A stretch of 64,000 bases of DNA from Lactobacillus sp. (lineage in GTDB: Bacteria > Bacillota > Bacilli > Lactobacillales > Lactobacillaceae), in NCBI GenBank assembly GCA_022641965.1, contig JALCDX010000002.1, positions 1-64,000 on the forward strand, written 5' to 3'. The stretch's first letter is position 1. Every line of letters starts with the position of its first letter. A model generated the notes under the pieces. That model made no database searches, was not told the DNA's origin, and saw only the letters and a list, made by a program, of their open reading frames with translations. Of the stretch, positions 1 through 8,595 are shown in pieces. The translations under genes and the position numbers were made by a program.

Positions 1-96
1 TATATTAGCTATTATAATTTTGAAAGAATTCGTCATACATTAAAAGGCAAGACACCAATGGAATATTGGCAGCTTGCCTTAGAGAAATATCTTTAA
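1..96 (+). mobile_element. C-terminal end of an IS3-family-like transposase (integrase core), truncated by the window start
   Basis: Frame 1 from nt 1 reads YISYYNFERIRHTLKGKTPMEYWQLALEKYL*, the typical IS3/IS150 transposase C-terminus (YNxxRxxxxLKGxxPxEY). Followed by 'tgtccaactttgggggttaa', resembling IS3-family right ends. Confidence 0.8.
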
Positions 97-153
97 ATTA
101 ATGTCCAACTTTGGGGGTTAACTTCACCTTTTTATTATCTTTACAGTATCAGC

Positions 154-1311
154 TTATTTTTTATCGTCCTTTTGATCCTTCAATTCATTTGGCTTATCTT
201 GTCCCAAATGCCAAACATGCACTTCTGGTTCTTGCCGGCGCATAACATTGATCACTTTTTGGAAGAAATGCAGCAATGGTTTAAACCGTTCGCCCAATAG
301 TCCGATCGATTCTACGAACAGTTCCAATGCAAACAGCAAACTAATAATTAGCGGCCAAATGCCCCAACTTGGGGACAAAAGAAACAGCATTGCTACGAAA
401 GAGAAAATCAGCGATAAGCCGTACATTGCCACTACTGTTTGCCGGTGAGTCAAGCCCATTTGCATCAATTGGTGATGCAAGTGGTGCTTGTCAGCTTGTG
501 AAATCGGATGATGATTCAGTTTCCGACGAATCATGGCATAAACAGTATCAGTAATTGGCACGCCTAAGATAATAATTGGCACCAGCAAAGAAATAAACGT
601 GACGTTCTTTAAGCCTTTCAGTGACAGCACTGAAATCATAAATCCGATGAAGAGTGCGCCTGTATCGCCCAAAAAAATTTTTGCTGGGTGGAAATTAAAA
701 GGCAAAAATCCTAATAAGCAAGCGGCTAAAACAAAGCAAGCTATCGGCACGTACAATTGCGTAGTATGCAAGAAGAAATAGCCCACTGTACCCATCGTGA
801 CTAATGAGATCATGGAGACGCCATCGGCTAATCCATCTAGACCATCAATCAAGTTGATAGCATTAGTTAAAGCCAAGATCCAAAAAATCGTTATTGGGCA
901 AGACCACCAGCCTAAATAAATTTTGCCAATGAAAGGCAGAGTTAATTCATTCATCCGGATGCCAGCTAAGAAATAAACGACTAGTGCCGCGATAAAAATC
1001 CCTAGCATTTTTTGTTTCGGCTTTAATTCCAAAATATCATCAATCATCCCAGTCAGAACAATGACACTTTCGGCTAGCAATAAGCTGAACAATTCATGAG
1101 TTGGGAATTGCGGTCGGAGCAAGATAAAGCAGCCAATATTGTAAGTCACAAAAATACCCAAACCGCCAATTGTCGGCATAGGCTTTTTATTGACCCGGCG
1201 CGCATTTGGATCATCAACCGCGCCCAAAACAAAAGCCAAGCGGCGAATAAATGGGGTAATCACCGCTTGAATAATCACAAGCAAAAATAAACAAACAATA
1301 ATTTTAAACAT
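154..1311 (-). CDS. tagO: Undecaprenyl-phosphate GlcNAc-1-phosphate transferase (TagO/WecA, MraY family)
   Basis: Multi-pass protein with GMIDDILELKPKQK, NAINLIDGLDGLADG and FLGDTGALFIGF motifs. Confidence 0.9.
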   Translation of the reverse strand: MFKIIVCLFLLVIIQAVITPFIRRLAFVLGAVDDPNARRVNKKPMPTIGGLGIFVTYNIGCFILLRPQFPTHELFSLLLAESVIVLTGMIDDILELKPKQKMLGIFIAALVVYFLAGIRMNELTLPFIGKIYLGWWSCPITIFWILALTNAINLIDGLDGLADGVSMISLVTMGTVGYFFLHTTQLYVPIACFVLAACLLGFLPFNFHPAKIFLGDTGALFIGFMISVLSLKGLKNVTFISLLVPIIILGVPITDTVYAMIRRKLNHHPISQADKHHLHHQLMQMGLTHRQTVVAMYGLSLIFSFVAMLFLLSPSWGIWPLIISLLFALELFVESIGLLGERFKPLLHFFQKVINVMRRQEPEVHVWHLGQDKPNELKDQKDDKK

Positions 1312-1406
1312 AGCTGGTTTCCTTTATCTTCAGTCAATTCATTATACAAAGGACCGGCAATTCTGACAAATCAACCTACAAAAAAAGCCAGCCACCTGGC
1401 TAGCTT

Positions 1407-3038
1407 TTATTTAGCAATGGCAACTGCCCGCTTTTCGCGGATGACGGTTACTTTAATGTTGCCTGGGTAATCCATTTCCGCTTCTATTTGATTTTTAATA
1501 TCACGTGCCAAAATAACCATTCTGTCATCAGAAATCTTGCTTGGCTCAACCATCACGCGGATTTCACGTCCGGCTTGAATAGCATAAGCCTGCTTTACGC
1601 CGCGATAGCTGTTGGCAATGCTCTCCAACTGCTGCAAACGCTTAACGTAGTTTTCCAACGATTCAGATCTGGCTCCTGGTCGGGCAGAAGATAATGCATC
1701 CGCTGCCACTACCAATTCAGCAATAAATGATAACGGAGCCACATCACCATGGTGCGAGGCAATCGTATTCACAACCACCTCTGGCTCATGATATTTAGTT
1801 GCTAGCTCAACGCCAATTTCCACGTGTGAGCCATCCAACTCGTGATCAATTGCTTTGCCAATATCGTGTAATAATCCCGCGCGTACCGCCATTTTTTCGT
1901 CCAGGCCAAGCTCTGCAGCCATAGCGCCTGATAAGCGACCTACTTCAATCGAGTGCTGAAGCACGTTTTGTCCATATGAAGTTCGATATTTTAGCCGGCC
2001 CAAAATTTTAACTAATTCTGGGTGCATCTTGTGGATGCCTAAATCCATCAAGGCACCTTCACCTGCTTCATAAATATCGTCATTAACTTCTTTTCGGGCT
2101 TTTTCGACCATTTCTTCAATCCGGGCAGGATGGATTCGTCCGTCTTTGATCAAACGTGTTAGCGCACGTTTTGCCACTTCACGTCTAATCGGATCAAATC
2201 CGCTTAAAACCACCACTTCCGGAGTATCATCAATAACCAAGTCAATCCCGGTTAAAGCTTCAAATGAACGAATATTTCGCCCTTCTCGGCCAATGATTCT
2301 GCCTTTCATGTCGTCATTTGGCAAATTGACGACGGAAACAGTAGTTTCAGCAACTGTATCAGCAGCACTGCTTTGCAATGCTTCAATGATAATCTTCCTT
2401 GCATAGTGATCAGCTTTAGCTTTAACTTTTTCGTCGCTGTCCCTGATCAATTCTGCTCGTTCCTTAACCAGCTGTTCAGACAAGTCATCCAGGATAATTT
2501 TCTTTGCTTGTGCTTCTGTCAAATTTGAAACTGTCAGCAAAGCTTGCTGTCGTTTAGCAACTAATTCCTTAGCCTGTGCCAAATTATCGGTTAATTCCTG
2601 ATCTTTAGCTTTGGCTGTTTTAACCTGCTGGTCAAGTTCACGCTGTTGTTGCGTGATTTGCTCGTTTTGATGGTCTAAATCATCTGCTCGGCGTTGAAGA
2701 CGGCTTTGCCGCAAATCCAGCTCATCTTGACGCTGTTTCAGCTTGGTTTCAGCTTTTTCTCGCATTTGACCAATCTGTTCTTGCGCTTGGATCAGCTTTT
2801 CTTTCTTTGCGTTTTCAGCCTCTTTTTTGACGGCCTCAGCAACATTTTTTTGTGCCGCCACTTCAGCTTTGATCGCCTCTACTTGCGAGTGAGCATTGGC
2901 TAAAATATGTTCTGCATCATGACTGGCATTGGCAGCATCTTTTTCCCACCGATGCTTGCGCAGAAAATAGCCTAAGCCCGCTCCAAGCAGGACCGAAACA
3001 ACAGCGACAGCAACGGAAATTGCATAAATTTCATTCAT
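1407..3038 (-). CDS. rny: Ribonuclease Y
   Basis: N-terminal TM plus coiled coil, KH domain ([28 protein letters not shown]), HD domain ([13 protein letters not shown]). Confidence 0.97.
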   Translation of the reverse strand: MNEIYAISVAVAVVSVLLGAGLGYFLRKHRWEKDAANASHDAEHILANAHSQVEAIKAEVAAQKNVAEAVKKEAENAKKEKLIQAQEQIGQMREKAETKLKQRQDELDLRQSRLQRRADDLDHQNEQITQQQRELDQQVKTAKAKDQELTDNLAQAKELVAKRQQALLTVSNLTEAQAKKIILDDLSEQLVKERAELIRDSDEKVKAKADHYARKIIIEALQSSAADTVAETTVSVVNLPNDDMKGRIIGREGRNIRSFEALTGIDLVIDDTPEVVVLSGFDPIRREVAKRALTRLIKDGRIHPARIEEMVEKARKEVNDDIYEAGEGALMDLGIHKMHPELVKILGRLKYRTSYGQNVLQHSIEVGRLSGAMAAELGLDEKMAVRAGLLHDIGKAIDHELDGSHVEIGVELATKYHEPEVVVNTIASHHGDVAPLSFIAELVVAADALSSARPGARSESLENYVKRLQQLESIANSYRGVKQAYAIQAGREIRVMVEPSKISDDRMVILARDIKNQIEAEMDYPGNIKVTVIREKRAVAIAK

Positions 3039-3121
3039 AATTACTATCGCCTTTTTACTTTGTTTGAGTTGTTACACGCCAAATAAAATCTTAATGATAT
3101 CCAAGCAGGATGTCAATTTAT

Positions 3122-3155
3122 AAAAAAATTGGATTTGCGAATCACAAATCCAATT
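3122..3155 (-). terminator. Rho-independent terminator downstream of recA
   Basis: aattggatttg/caaatccaatt hairpin followed on the minus strand by a T-run. Confidence 0.8.
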
Positions 3156-3160
3156 TAATC

Positions 3161-4285
3161 TCAAGATTTTGTTGTTTTACTGGGCGTGGCCGTTTTTTCA
3201 GCTTCTGGTTCAGCTTTTTGATCGGTCGAATCAGCTTCTCCTGCTAAGCGGGCTTTAATCTTTTCTGGATTCTCACGGTCAGCAATAGATTCTTTATCAA
3301 TGCCATAGGCTTTGCGCACTTTAACCAATAATTCTTGGAACATGTCTGGATGGTCAGCCAGGTAAGCCTTAACATTTTCACGCCCTTGACCAATGCGTTC
3401 GCCGTCATATGAATACCATGAGCCAGCTTTTTTAACGATGTCTTTGTCTGCCGCCATGTCTAGTAATTCGCCAGTTTGTGAGATACCTTTGCCGTACATA
3501 ATGTCGACTTCAGCGACTTTAAAAGGCGGAGCAACTTTATTTTTAACAACTTTGATCTTGGCACGGTTGCCGATAACGTTGCCACCTTGTTTAATCTGCT
3601 CAGCCCGACGAACTTCAAGTCTAATTGTTGAGTAAAACTTCAAGGCACGGCCGCCAGGCGTTGTTTCTGGGTTGCCAAACATAACCCCAACTTTTTCACG
3701 GATCTGGTTAATAAAAATCGCGATCGTTTTGGTCTTAGAAATGGTGCCTGAAAGCTTCCGCAAGGCTTGGCTCATCAGACGGGCTTGCAAACCGACATGC
3801 GAGTCACCCATTTCCCCTTCAATTTCTGCACGAGGAACTAAAGCAGCAACCGAATCAACCACGACTAAGTCAATAGCTCCACTGGAAATCAGTGTATCCG
3901 CAATCTGCAAGCCTTCTTCACCAGTATTAGGCTGTGACAAGATAAGCGAATCAATGTCAACGCCTAAATTTTCAGCGTAGGCAGGATCCAGTGCGTTTTC
4001 GGCGTCGATGTAAGCAGCGGTGCCGCCTTGCTTTTGCACTTCAGCCACCGCGTGCAGAGCAACGGTCGTCTTACCAGACGATTCTGGACCATAAATTTCA
4101 ACAATTCGTCCACGCGGATAGCCACCAACCCCAAGAGCAGCATCAAGTGCTAGTGAGCCGGAAGGGACAGTTGAAACTTGCGTATCAGCCTTGTCGCCCA
4201 TCCGCATAACAGCACCTTTGCCGAAGTTTTTTTCAATTTTTTTCAAGGCAGCTTCCAGTGCTGCCTGCTTCTGATCTTTAGCCAA
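3161..4285 (-). CDS. recA: Recombinase RecA
   Basis: GPESSGKTT Walker [27 protein letters not shown]. Confidence 0.99.
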   Translation of the reverse strand: MAKDQKQAALEAALKKIEKNFGKGAVMRMGDKADTQVSTVPSGSLALDAALGVGGYPRGRIVEIYGPESSGKTTVALHAVAEVQKQGGTAAYIDAENALDPAYAENLGVDIDSLILSQPNTGEEGLQIADTLISSGAIDLVVVDSVAALVPRAEIEGEMGDSHVGLQARLMSQALRKLSGTISKTKTIAIFINQIREKVGVMFGNPETTPGGRALKFYSTIRLEVRRAEQIKQGGNVIGNRAKIKVVKNKVAPPFKVAEVDIMYGKGISQTGELLDMAADKDIVKKAGSWYSYDGERIGQGRENVKAYLADHPDMFQELLVKVRKAYGIDKESIADRENPEKIKARLAGEADSTDQKAEPEAEKTATPSKTTKS

Positions 4286-4350
4286 GTTCTTCCTCCTTAA
4301 CTAGTTCTGCTTTATTATACTTGCTTTATTTCAAAAAAGCTAGCAAAAAG

Positions 4351-4363
4351 CGAACGCACGTTC
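4351..4363. promoter_or_regulatory. LexA/DinR-type SOS box upstream of recA
   Basis: CGAACGCACGTTC fits the Gram-positive GAAC-N4-GTTC core, ~66 nt upstream of the recA start. Confidence 0.7.
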
Positions 4364-4383
4364 AAATAAACAACTCTCTATAC

Positions 4384-4400
4384 TTTATATACGCAAAAAA
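4384..4400 (-). promoter_or_regulatory. Candidate alternative promoter motif upstream of recA (TTTTTTGCGTATATAAA)
   Basis: Core TTTTTGCGTATA shared exactly with the coiA and recX upstream regions in this window. Confidence 0.45.
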
Positions 4401-4421
4401 GCTCCGACATAACGTCGGAGC
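4395..4421 (-). terminator. Rho-independent terminator downstream of pgsA
   Basis: GCTCCGAC-ATAAC-GTCGGAGC hairpin plus T6 on the minus strand. Confidence 0.85.
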
Positions 4422-4436
4422 TTAATTTTATTTTTT

Positions 4437-5021
4437 TTACTTAAAGCCGCCCTTGAAAACATCTTTGCTTTGGTTGAAGTAGTCCCAGCCAGAATACAAC
4501 GTAAAGAACAAGCAAACGTACAATAAAATTTCGCCAATTGGAATGTGAATTGCCGCAAAGAAAACATCATTCAGAAGCAGGAAAATAATAGCTAGCATCT
4601 GCGTAGTGGTTTTGATTTTGCCTGGCATCTTTGCAGCCAGCACTTGCCCATTATTTTCTACCAGCATTAGCCGTAAACCAGTTACTGCCAGTTCACGGCA
4701 GACGATGATAGCCACTACCCAAGCAGGTGCCATTTTTAATTCTACTAAGAAAACCATCGCGGTCATGACCAGCATCTTGTCTGCCAACGGGTCAGCAAAT
4801 TTACCAAAGGTGGTTACTTGGTGATGAGCCCGAGCAATGTGCCCATCGAACCAGTCAGTTGCCGAAGCCACGGCAAATACAATCATTGCCCAAATCTGAA
4901 ACCAAGGAATAGTTGTGCCACCAAAAGTCACGCTGCCAGCTGGCCAGCGAAAGACAATCAACAGCATAAAAACTGGAATCAAAACAATCCGAAACAGGGT
5001 TAACTTATTTGGCGTATTCAT
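4437..5021 (-). CDS. pgsA: CDP-diacylglycerol-glycerol-3-phosphate 3-phosphatidyltransferase
   Basis: DWFDGHIARAHHQVTTFGKFADPLADK CDP-alcohol phosphatidyltransferase motif. Confidence 0.95.
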   Translation of the reverse strand: MNTPNKLTLFRIVLIPVFMLLIVFRWPAGSVTFGGTTIPWFQIWAMIVFAVASATDWFDGHIARAHHQVTTFGKFADPLADKMLVMTAMVFLVELKMAPAWVVAIIVCRELAVTGLRLMLVENNGQVLAAKMPGKIKTTTQMLAIIFLLLNDVFFAAIHIPIGEILLYVCLFFTLYSGWDYFNQSKDVFKGGFK

Positions 5022-6118
5022 TATCTGCTACTTTGGCCTCCGCTTGTTTGATTATTGCTGGTAGTTCCTTGACCAGTGGTAGTTTGGCCAGTACCAGCAG
5101 TTGTTGTTTGGTTTGAAGACTGGTAATTTCCGCCAGTAGTCGTTTGATTGCTGTTTGTGGTCGAATTATTGGTTGAATTTTGAGTTGTTTGCTGTGTAGT
5201 TTGATTAGACTGATTTTGCTGACTGCTCGTTGTATTGGAACTAGTATTGGTATCAGCGGTTGTATCGCTGCCAGTGCTACTTGAAGTTGTGCTGTCAGTG
5301 GCCTCAGCAGTCGAACCAATTAACAAAGTAATCCGCAAGCTGCCGCTCGTCCGCGTAAATGGAACGCGCTTGCCAGCGATTTTAATGGTAGCTGAATTAG
5401 CATTGCCAAAGTTAACAACAACTTGCTTAGTGCCATGAGGAATTGTCATGCTGTGCTTATCGCCAGCTGCCAAACTGTTTGACCAGGTTTTGCTAGACCC
5501 AGCCGTTACCTGTGCCCAGGTACTGTCATTAGTTGAAACAGTCAGTTTGCGGTTGGATTTTAGTCCAGTAACCCGATAAACGCCAGCACTGACCTTTTCG
5601 ATTTTAACTGATGATGTTTTCTTAACTGTCGTCGTCTTTTTCTTCTTTTTCGGAGCAGTTTGAGAAACAGTCACATTATTTGACTTGTTTTCTGCTTCTT
5701 GTTGAGATCCCCCAAAGAAGTGTGAGAAGACCAAATAAATCAGCATGATGACAACAACTGCACCAATAATGCCTAAAGCTTTTGGCAAATAGGCTTGCCA
5801 CATGCCCTTTTTATTTTGGGTAGTTTGCTTAACCTTCTCAGTTTGATTATCAATCGAATCTTCGACATACTCATCAGGCTTAGCTTCTGGGACCTCTTGC
5901 TTATAGCTTTCGAGCAGCTTTTTGCCATCAAGGCCAACTACGTTTGCATATTGTCTGATAAAAGCCCGCACATAGAAATCGCCCGGCAATTTGTCATAAT
6001 CATTTTCTTCAATCGCTGTTAAATAACGGCTTTGAATTTTCGTGATTTTTTCAACGTCAGAGATTGACATGCCTTTAGCTTTTCGTGCTTCGCTTAATTT
6101 CTCTCCAATGTCTGCCAT
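5021..6118 (-). CDS. RodZ-like HTH membrane protein (YmfM type) with long S/T/N/Q-rich C-terminal tail
   Basis: N-terminal Xre-type HTH, single TM (IIGAVVVIMLIYLVF), DUF4115-like domain, ~100-aa STNQ-rich tail. Confidence 0.85.
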   Translation of the reverse strand: MADIGEKLSEARKAKGMSISDVEKITKIQSRYLTAIEENDYDKLPGDFYVRAFIRQYANVVGLDGKKLLESYKQEVPEAKPDEYVEDSIDNQTEKVKQTTQNKKGMWQAYLPKALGIIGAVVVIMLIYLVFSHFFGGSQQEAENKSNNVTVSQTAPKKKKKTTTVKKTSSVKIEKVSAGVYRVTGLKSNRKLTVSTNDSTWAQVTAGSSKTWSNSLAAGDKHSMTIPHGTKQVVVNFGNANSATIKIAGKRVPFTRTSGSLRITLLIGSTAEATDSTTSSSTGSDTTADTNTSSNTTSSQQNQSNQTTQQTTQNSTNNSTTNSNQTTTGGNYQSSNQTTTAGTGQTTTGQGTTSNNQTSGGQSSR

Positions 6119-6175
6119 ATAAACCTCTACCTTAAAAACTTAATTTGAGTATATCATAATTATCACAAAGCTTGC

Positions 6176-7387
6176 CTAGTTTTTAGGCAGTTGTGCCGCA
6201 TAAAAACTGCTGTTAGCTTGAATCTTTTTTGCAAAAGCCACGTATTTAGCATAACTAAAATTCTGCAGCGTTTGCAAACTTTGATAATAGCTAGCGCCTT
6301 GCAAGGCACTTTCGCCCAATTCTGTTGCCAGCCAAGGCAAATCGTCTAGACCGCGCAGGCTTTGAGCCAAGCTCTGCTTTTTAAGCAGGGCAAACAAGTC
6401 TGTTGGCAAGCGCTGACTGATCCACCCTGTTTGAACGGCCTCAATGGCCGCTGATGGGTGCTGGGAAACACCAAAGATACTAACAAATGTTCCTTCTCTA
6501 GTGCAAGTCACGCTTAAATCCAGCGGCAAATTAATAATTCCTTGCTGCTGCATACGAGTGAACCATGGGCTTAAAATGCCTAACTGCGATTCTACCATTA
6601 ATTCAAGCAGCAATTGAGCCAGAACGGGATTTGCTAAAAAAATCTTAAGATCTGGCAGCTTAATTCCGCAAGCAAATCTGTTCAAGCTGCTGCCTGCTTG
6701 CGAACTCCACTTTTCCATTGCAACGGATGTGGCAAAATTTGCAGCAGTCGATGAATGGAGCAGTTGCTTTTGCCAAGGCTGCAGCAAAGTAAACAAGTGC
6801 TTTGCCTCAGAGCGTGAAAAATCGCCGCTGATTAGCAGCTGCATCTTGCTGGCCTGATAATTCGTCTGATAAGCAGCTTGCAAACTAGCAGCGGTAGTTT
6901 TAGACACAGCGGCCCTGGTGCCTGCAATATCCGCTGCCAGCAGTGCATGCGGAAACATCTGACCTAACAAATCACGTTCCAGCTGCCAGCCAGGATCATC
7001 TTGATAAGAAGCAAGCTCTTGCAGAATAATCGGCCGTTCTTTGGCGATTGCTTGTTCCGTGAATTCTGGCTGGCTCACTAATTGCAAAAGCAGTTTTAAT
7101 ACAGCTGAAAATTCATCTAAACAAGTAGCATAGAACATCGTTTCATTATAGGAAGTAAACGCGTTGACGTAAGCTCCCAAGGCTTCAAACTGCAAAGACA
7201 GGTCCCCTTGCTTTTTTGCAAATAAAACATGTTCTAAAAAATGGGCTTGTCCTGGCAAAGGCTGGGGATCAGCGCTGCCAAAATCGACCAAGATGCCAGC
7301 AAATTTTTGATTAAATCCGGGGCGACAGATTACTTGCGCCTGCAGCCCTGTTTGGTAAGAGTGTTGATAAATCGTTGGCTTTTTCAT
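6176..7387 (-). CDS. M16 family zinc peptidase (YmfH type, HFLEH active)
   Basis: HXXEH motif in GQAHFLEHVLFAKK with downstream Glu (ERPIILQELASYQDDP). Confidence 0.9.
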   Translation of the reverse strand: MKKPTIYQHSYQTGLQAQVICRPGFNQKFAGILVDFGSADPQPLPGQAHFLEHVLFAKKQGDLSLQFEALGAYVNAFTSYNETMFYATCLDEFSAVLKLLLQLVSQPEFTEQAIAKERPIILQELASYQDDPGWQLERDLLGQMFPHALLAADIAGTRAAVSKTTAASLQAAYQTNYQASKMQLLISGDFSRSEAKHLFTLLQPWQKQLLHSSTAANFATSVAMEKWSSQAGSSLNRFACGIKLPDLKIFLANPVLAQLLLELMVESQLGILSPWFTRMQQQGIINLPLDLSVTCTREGTFVSIFGVSQHPSAAIEAVQTGWISQRLPTDLFALLKKQSLAQSLRGLDDLPWLATELGESALQGASYYQSLQTLQNFSYAKYVAFAKKIQANSSFYAAQLPKN

Positions 7388-8595
7388 TGCAAACAGTAGC
7401 TTTCTTTTAACTCTAATTTGCTAGCAAAATCTAAAAATTCAGCTGGACTCAGCTGAGCAATTGTACGTACAAACACACGGCTAGTCAATTCGCAGTTGAA
7501 CATTTTCCCAATCACAGTCCGATCAAAAATTGCTCCAGCCTGATCATTGCTAATTAAAAAGCGCCGGATCAAAGTTTGTTTGGTCTTTTCAAAGACGTCT
7601 GGCTTAACTAAGCCAGCTTGCAAATCTGCAATTGCAGTCTTAATTGCTGTTTTGGCTGCCTCACGCTTGTCTTTCGCCAAAGAAGCGGAAATAACCAGCA
7701 AGCTTAAAGCCGGATAGTTGCTGCCGTCGATTGCATAAGCAGCGCCTAAGCGTTCACGAACAGCTTGAAAAAGGATCGACGACTCATCTCCAGCTAAATA
7801 AGCTGCTAAAAATTCTCCCAGCATTTCTCGGCTCAGATAAGGCAAAGCATCATCATAAACATAGCCTAAAACCAGCTGTGCTTGATCAAATTTATCAGAT
7901 TCAAGTACGGCTTTAGCTGGTGGATCAGCTGGCACTGCATTAACAGCTTGCACTGGCTGGCCAAAATCAAGCTGGTTAAACTGTTGGCCAATTTCGGCTG
8001 CGGCAGGCAAATCTGTCCCCTGTCCAATAAACATAGCTGGTGATTTTAACATTTCTTCGTACAAGTCCTGCACATCAGTCAGCTGCAGAGAATCAATTGT
8101 CTTAATCGCACCAAAAACGCTATAAATCAAATCTGGCTGATCAGCGAACAAATGCGCAAAAAAGCGCTGAGCTGCTAAATTGCTCGGCGAGTCATAAAAA
8201 TCATGCCAAGCATCTTGCAGCTGCAATTTAGCCAGCTGAAAATTAATTGGCGTGAGCAGAGGCTGCTGGACTAGTTCTGCCAGGGCAGCCACTATCTGGT
8301 TTGAGTCATAATCGGGGTTAAGAACCAGCCTCGGCTCAACATAATTAATGGTATAAGACACTAGCAGCGTTTGCCCCATTACTTGGGTATACGCTGAAAA
8401 GTGAGCATCATACAAACTAGCCAAATATTTAGTTTGCAAATACATGCTTGGATAAGTTTGGCTGGCATTATTCTGCATAAAATTCAGCAAACTGGCTTTA
8501 GCAAGGTTAGCTTGTGTCAGCGGCATGCAAAAAAAGCAGCCAAGGTTGCCAGTCGAAAACTTTTTTTCTGGCAGCAAAAAGATTTGCTCACTCAT
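7384..8595 (-). CDS. M16 family peptidase-like protein (YmfF type, no HXXEH)
   Basis: Adjacent to the YmfH homologue, M16 architecture, lacks the zinc motif. Confidence 0.85.
   Translation of the reverse strand: MSEQIFLLPEKKFSTGNLGCFFCMPLTQANLAKASLLNFMQNNASQTYPSMYLQTKYLASLYDAHFSAYTQVMGQTLLVSYTINYVEPRLVLNPDYDSNQIVAALAELVQQPLLTPINFQLAKLQLQDAWHDFYDSPSNLAAQRFFAHLFADQPDLIYSVFGAIKTIDSLQLTDVQDLYEEMLKSPAMFIGQGTDLPAAAEIGQQFNQLDFGQPVQAVNAVPADPPAKAVLESDKFDQAQLVLGYVYDDALPYLSREMLGEFLAAYLAGDESSILFQAVRERLGAAYAIDGSNYPALSLLVISASLAKDKREAAKTAIKTAIADLQAGLVKPDVFEKTKQTLIRRFLISNDQAGAIFDRTVIGKMFNCELTSRVFVRTIAQLSPAEFLDFASKLELKESYCLQ

Noticed and set aside
5005-5319. 104-aa minus-strand ORF in another frame of the RodZ tail
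   Set aside because: By-product of low-complexity codons in the S/T/N/Q tail; no homology-like features.
7384-8595. YmfF-like M16 lacking HXXEH as a novel pseudoenzyme
   Set aside because: M16 peptidases commonly occur as active/inactive pairs, so this is expected.
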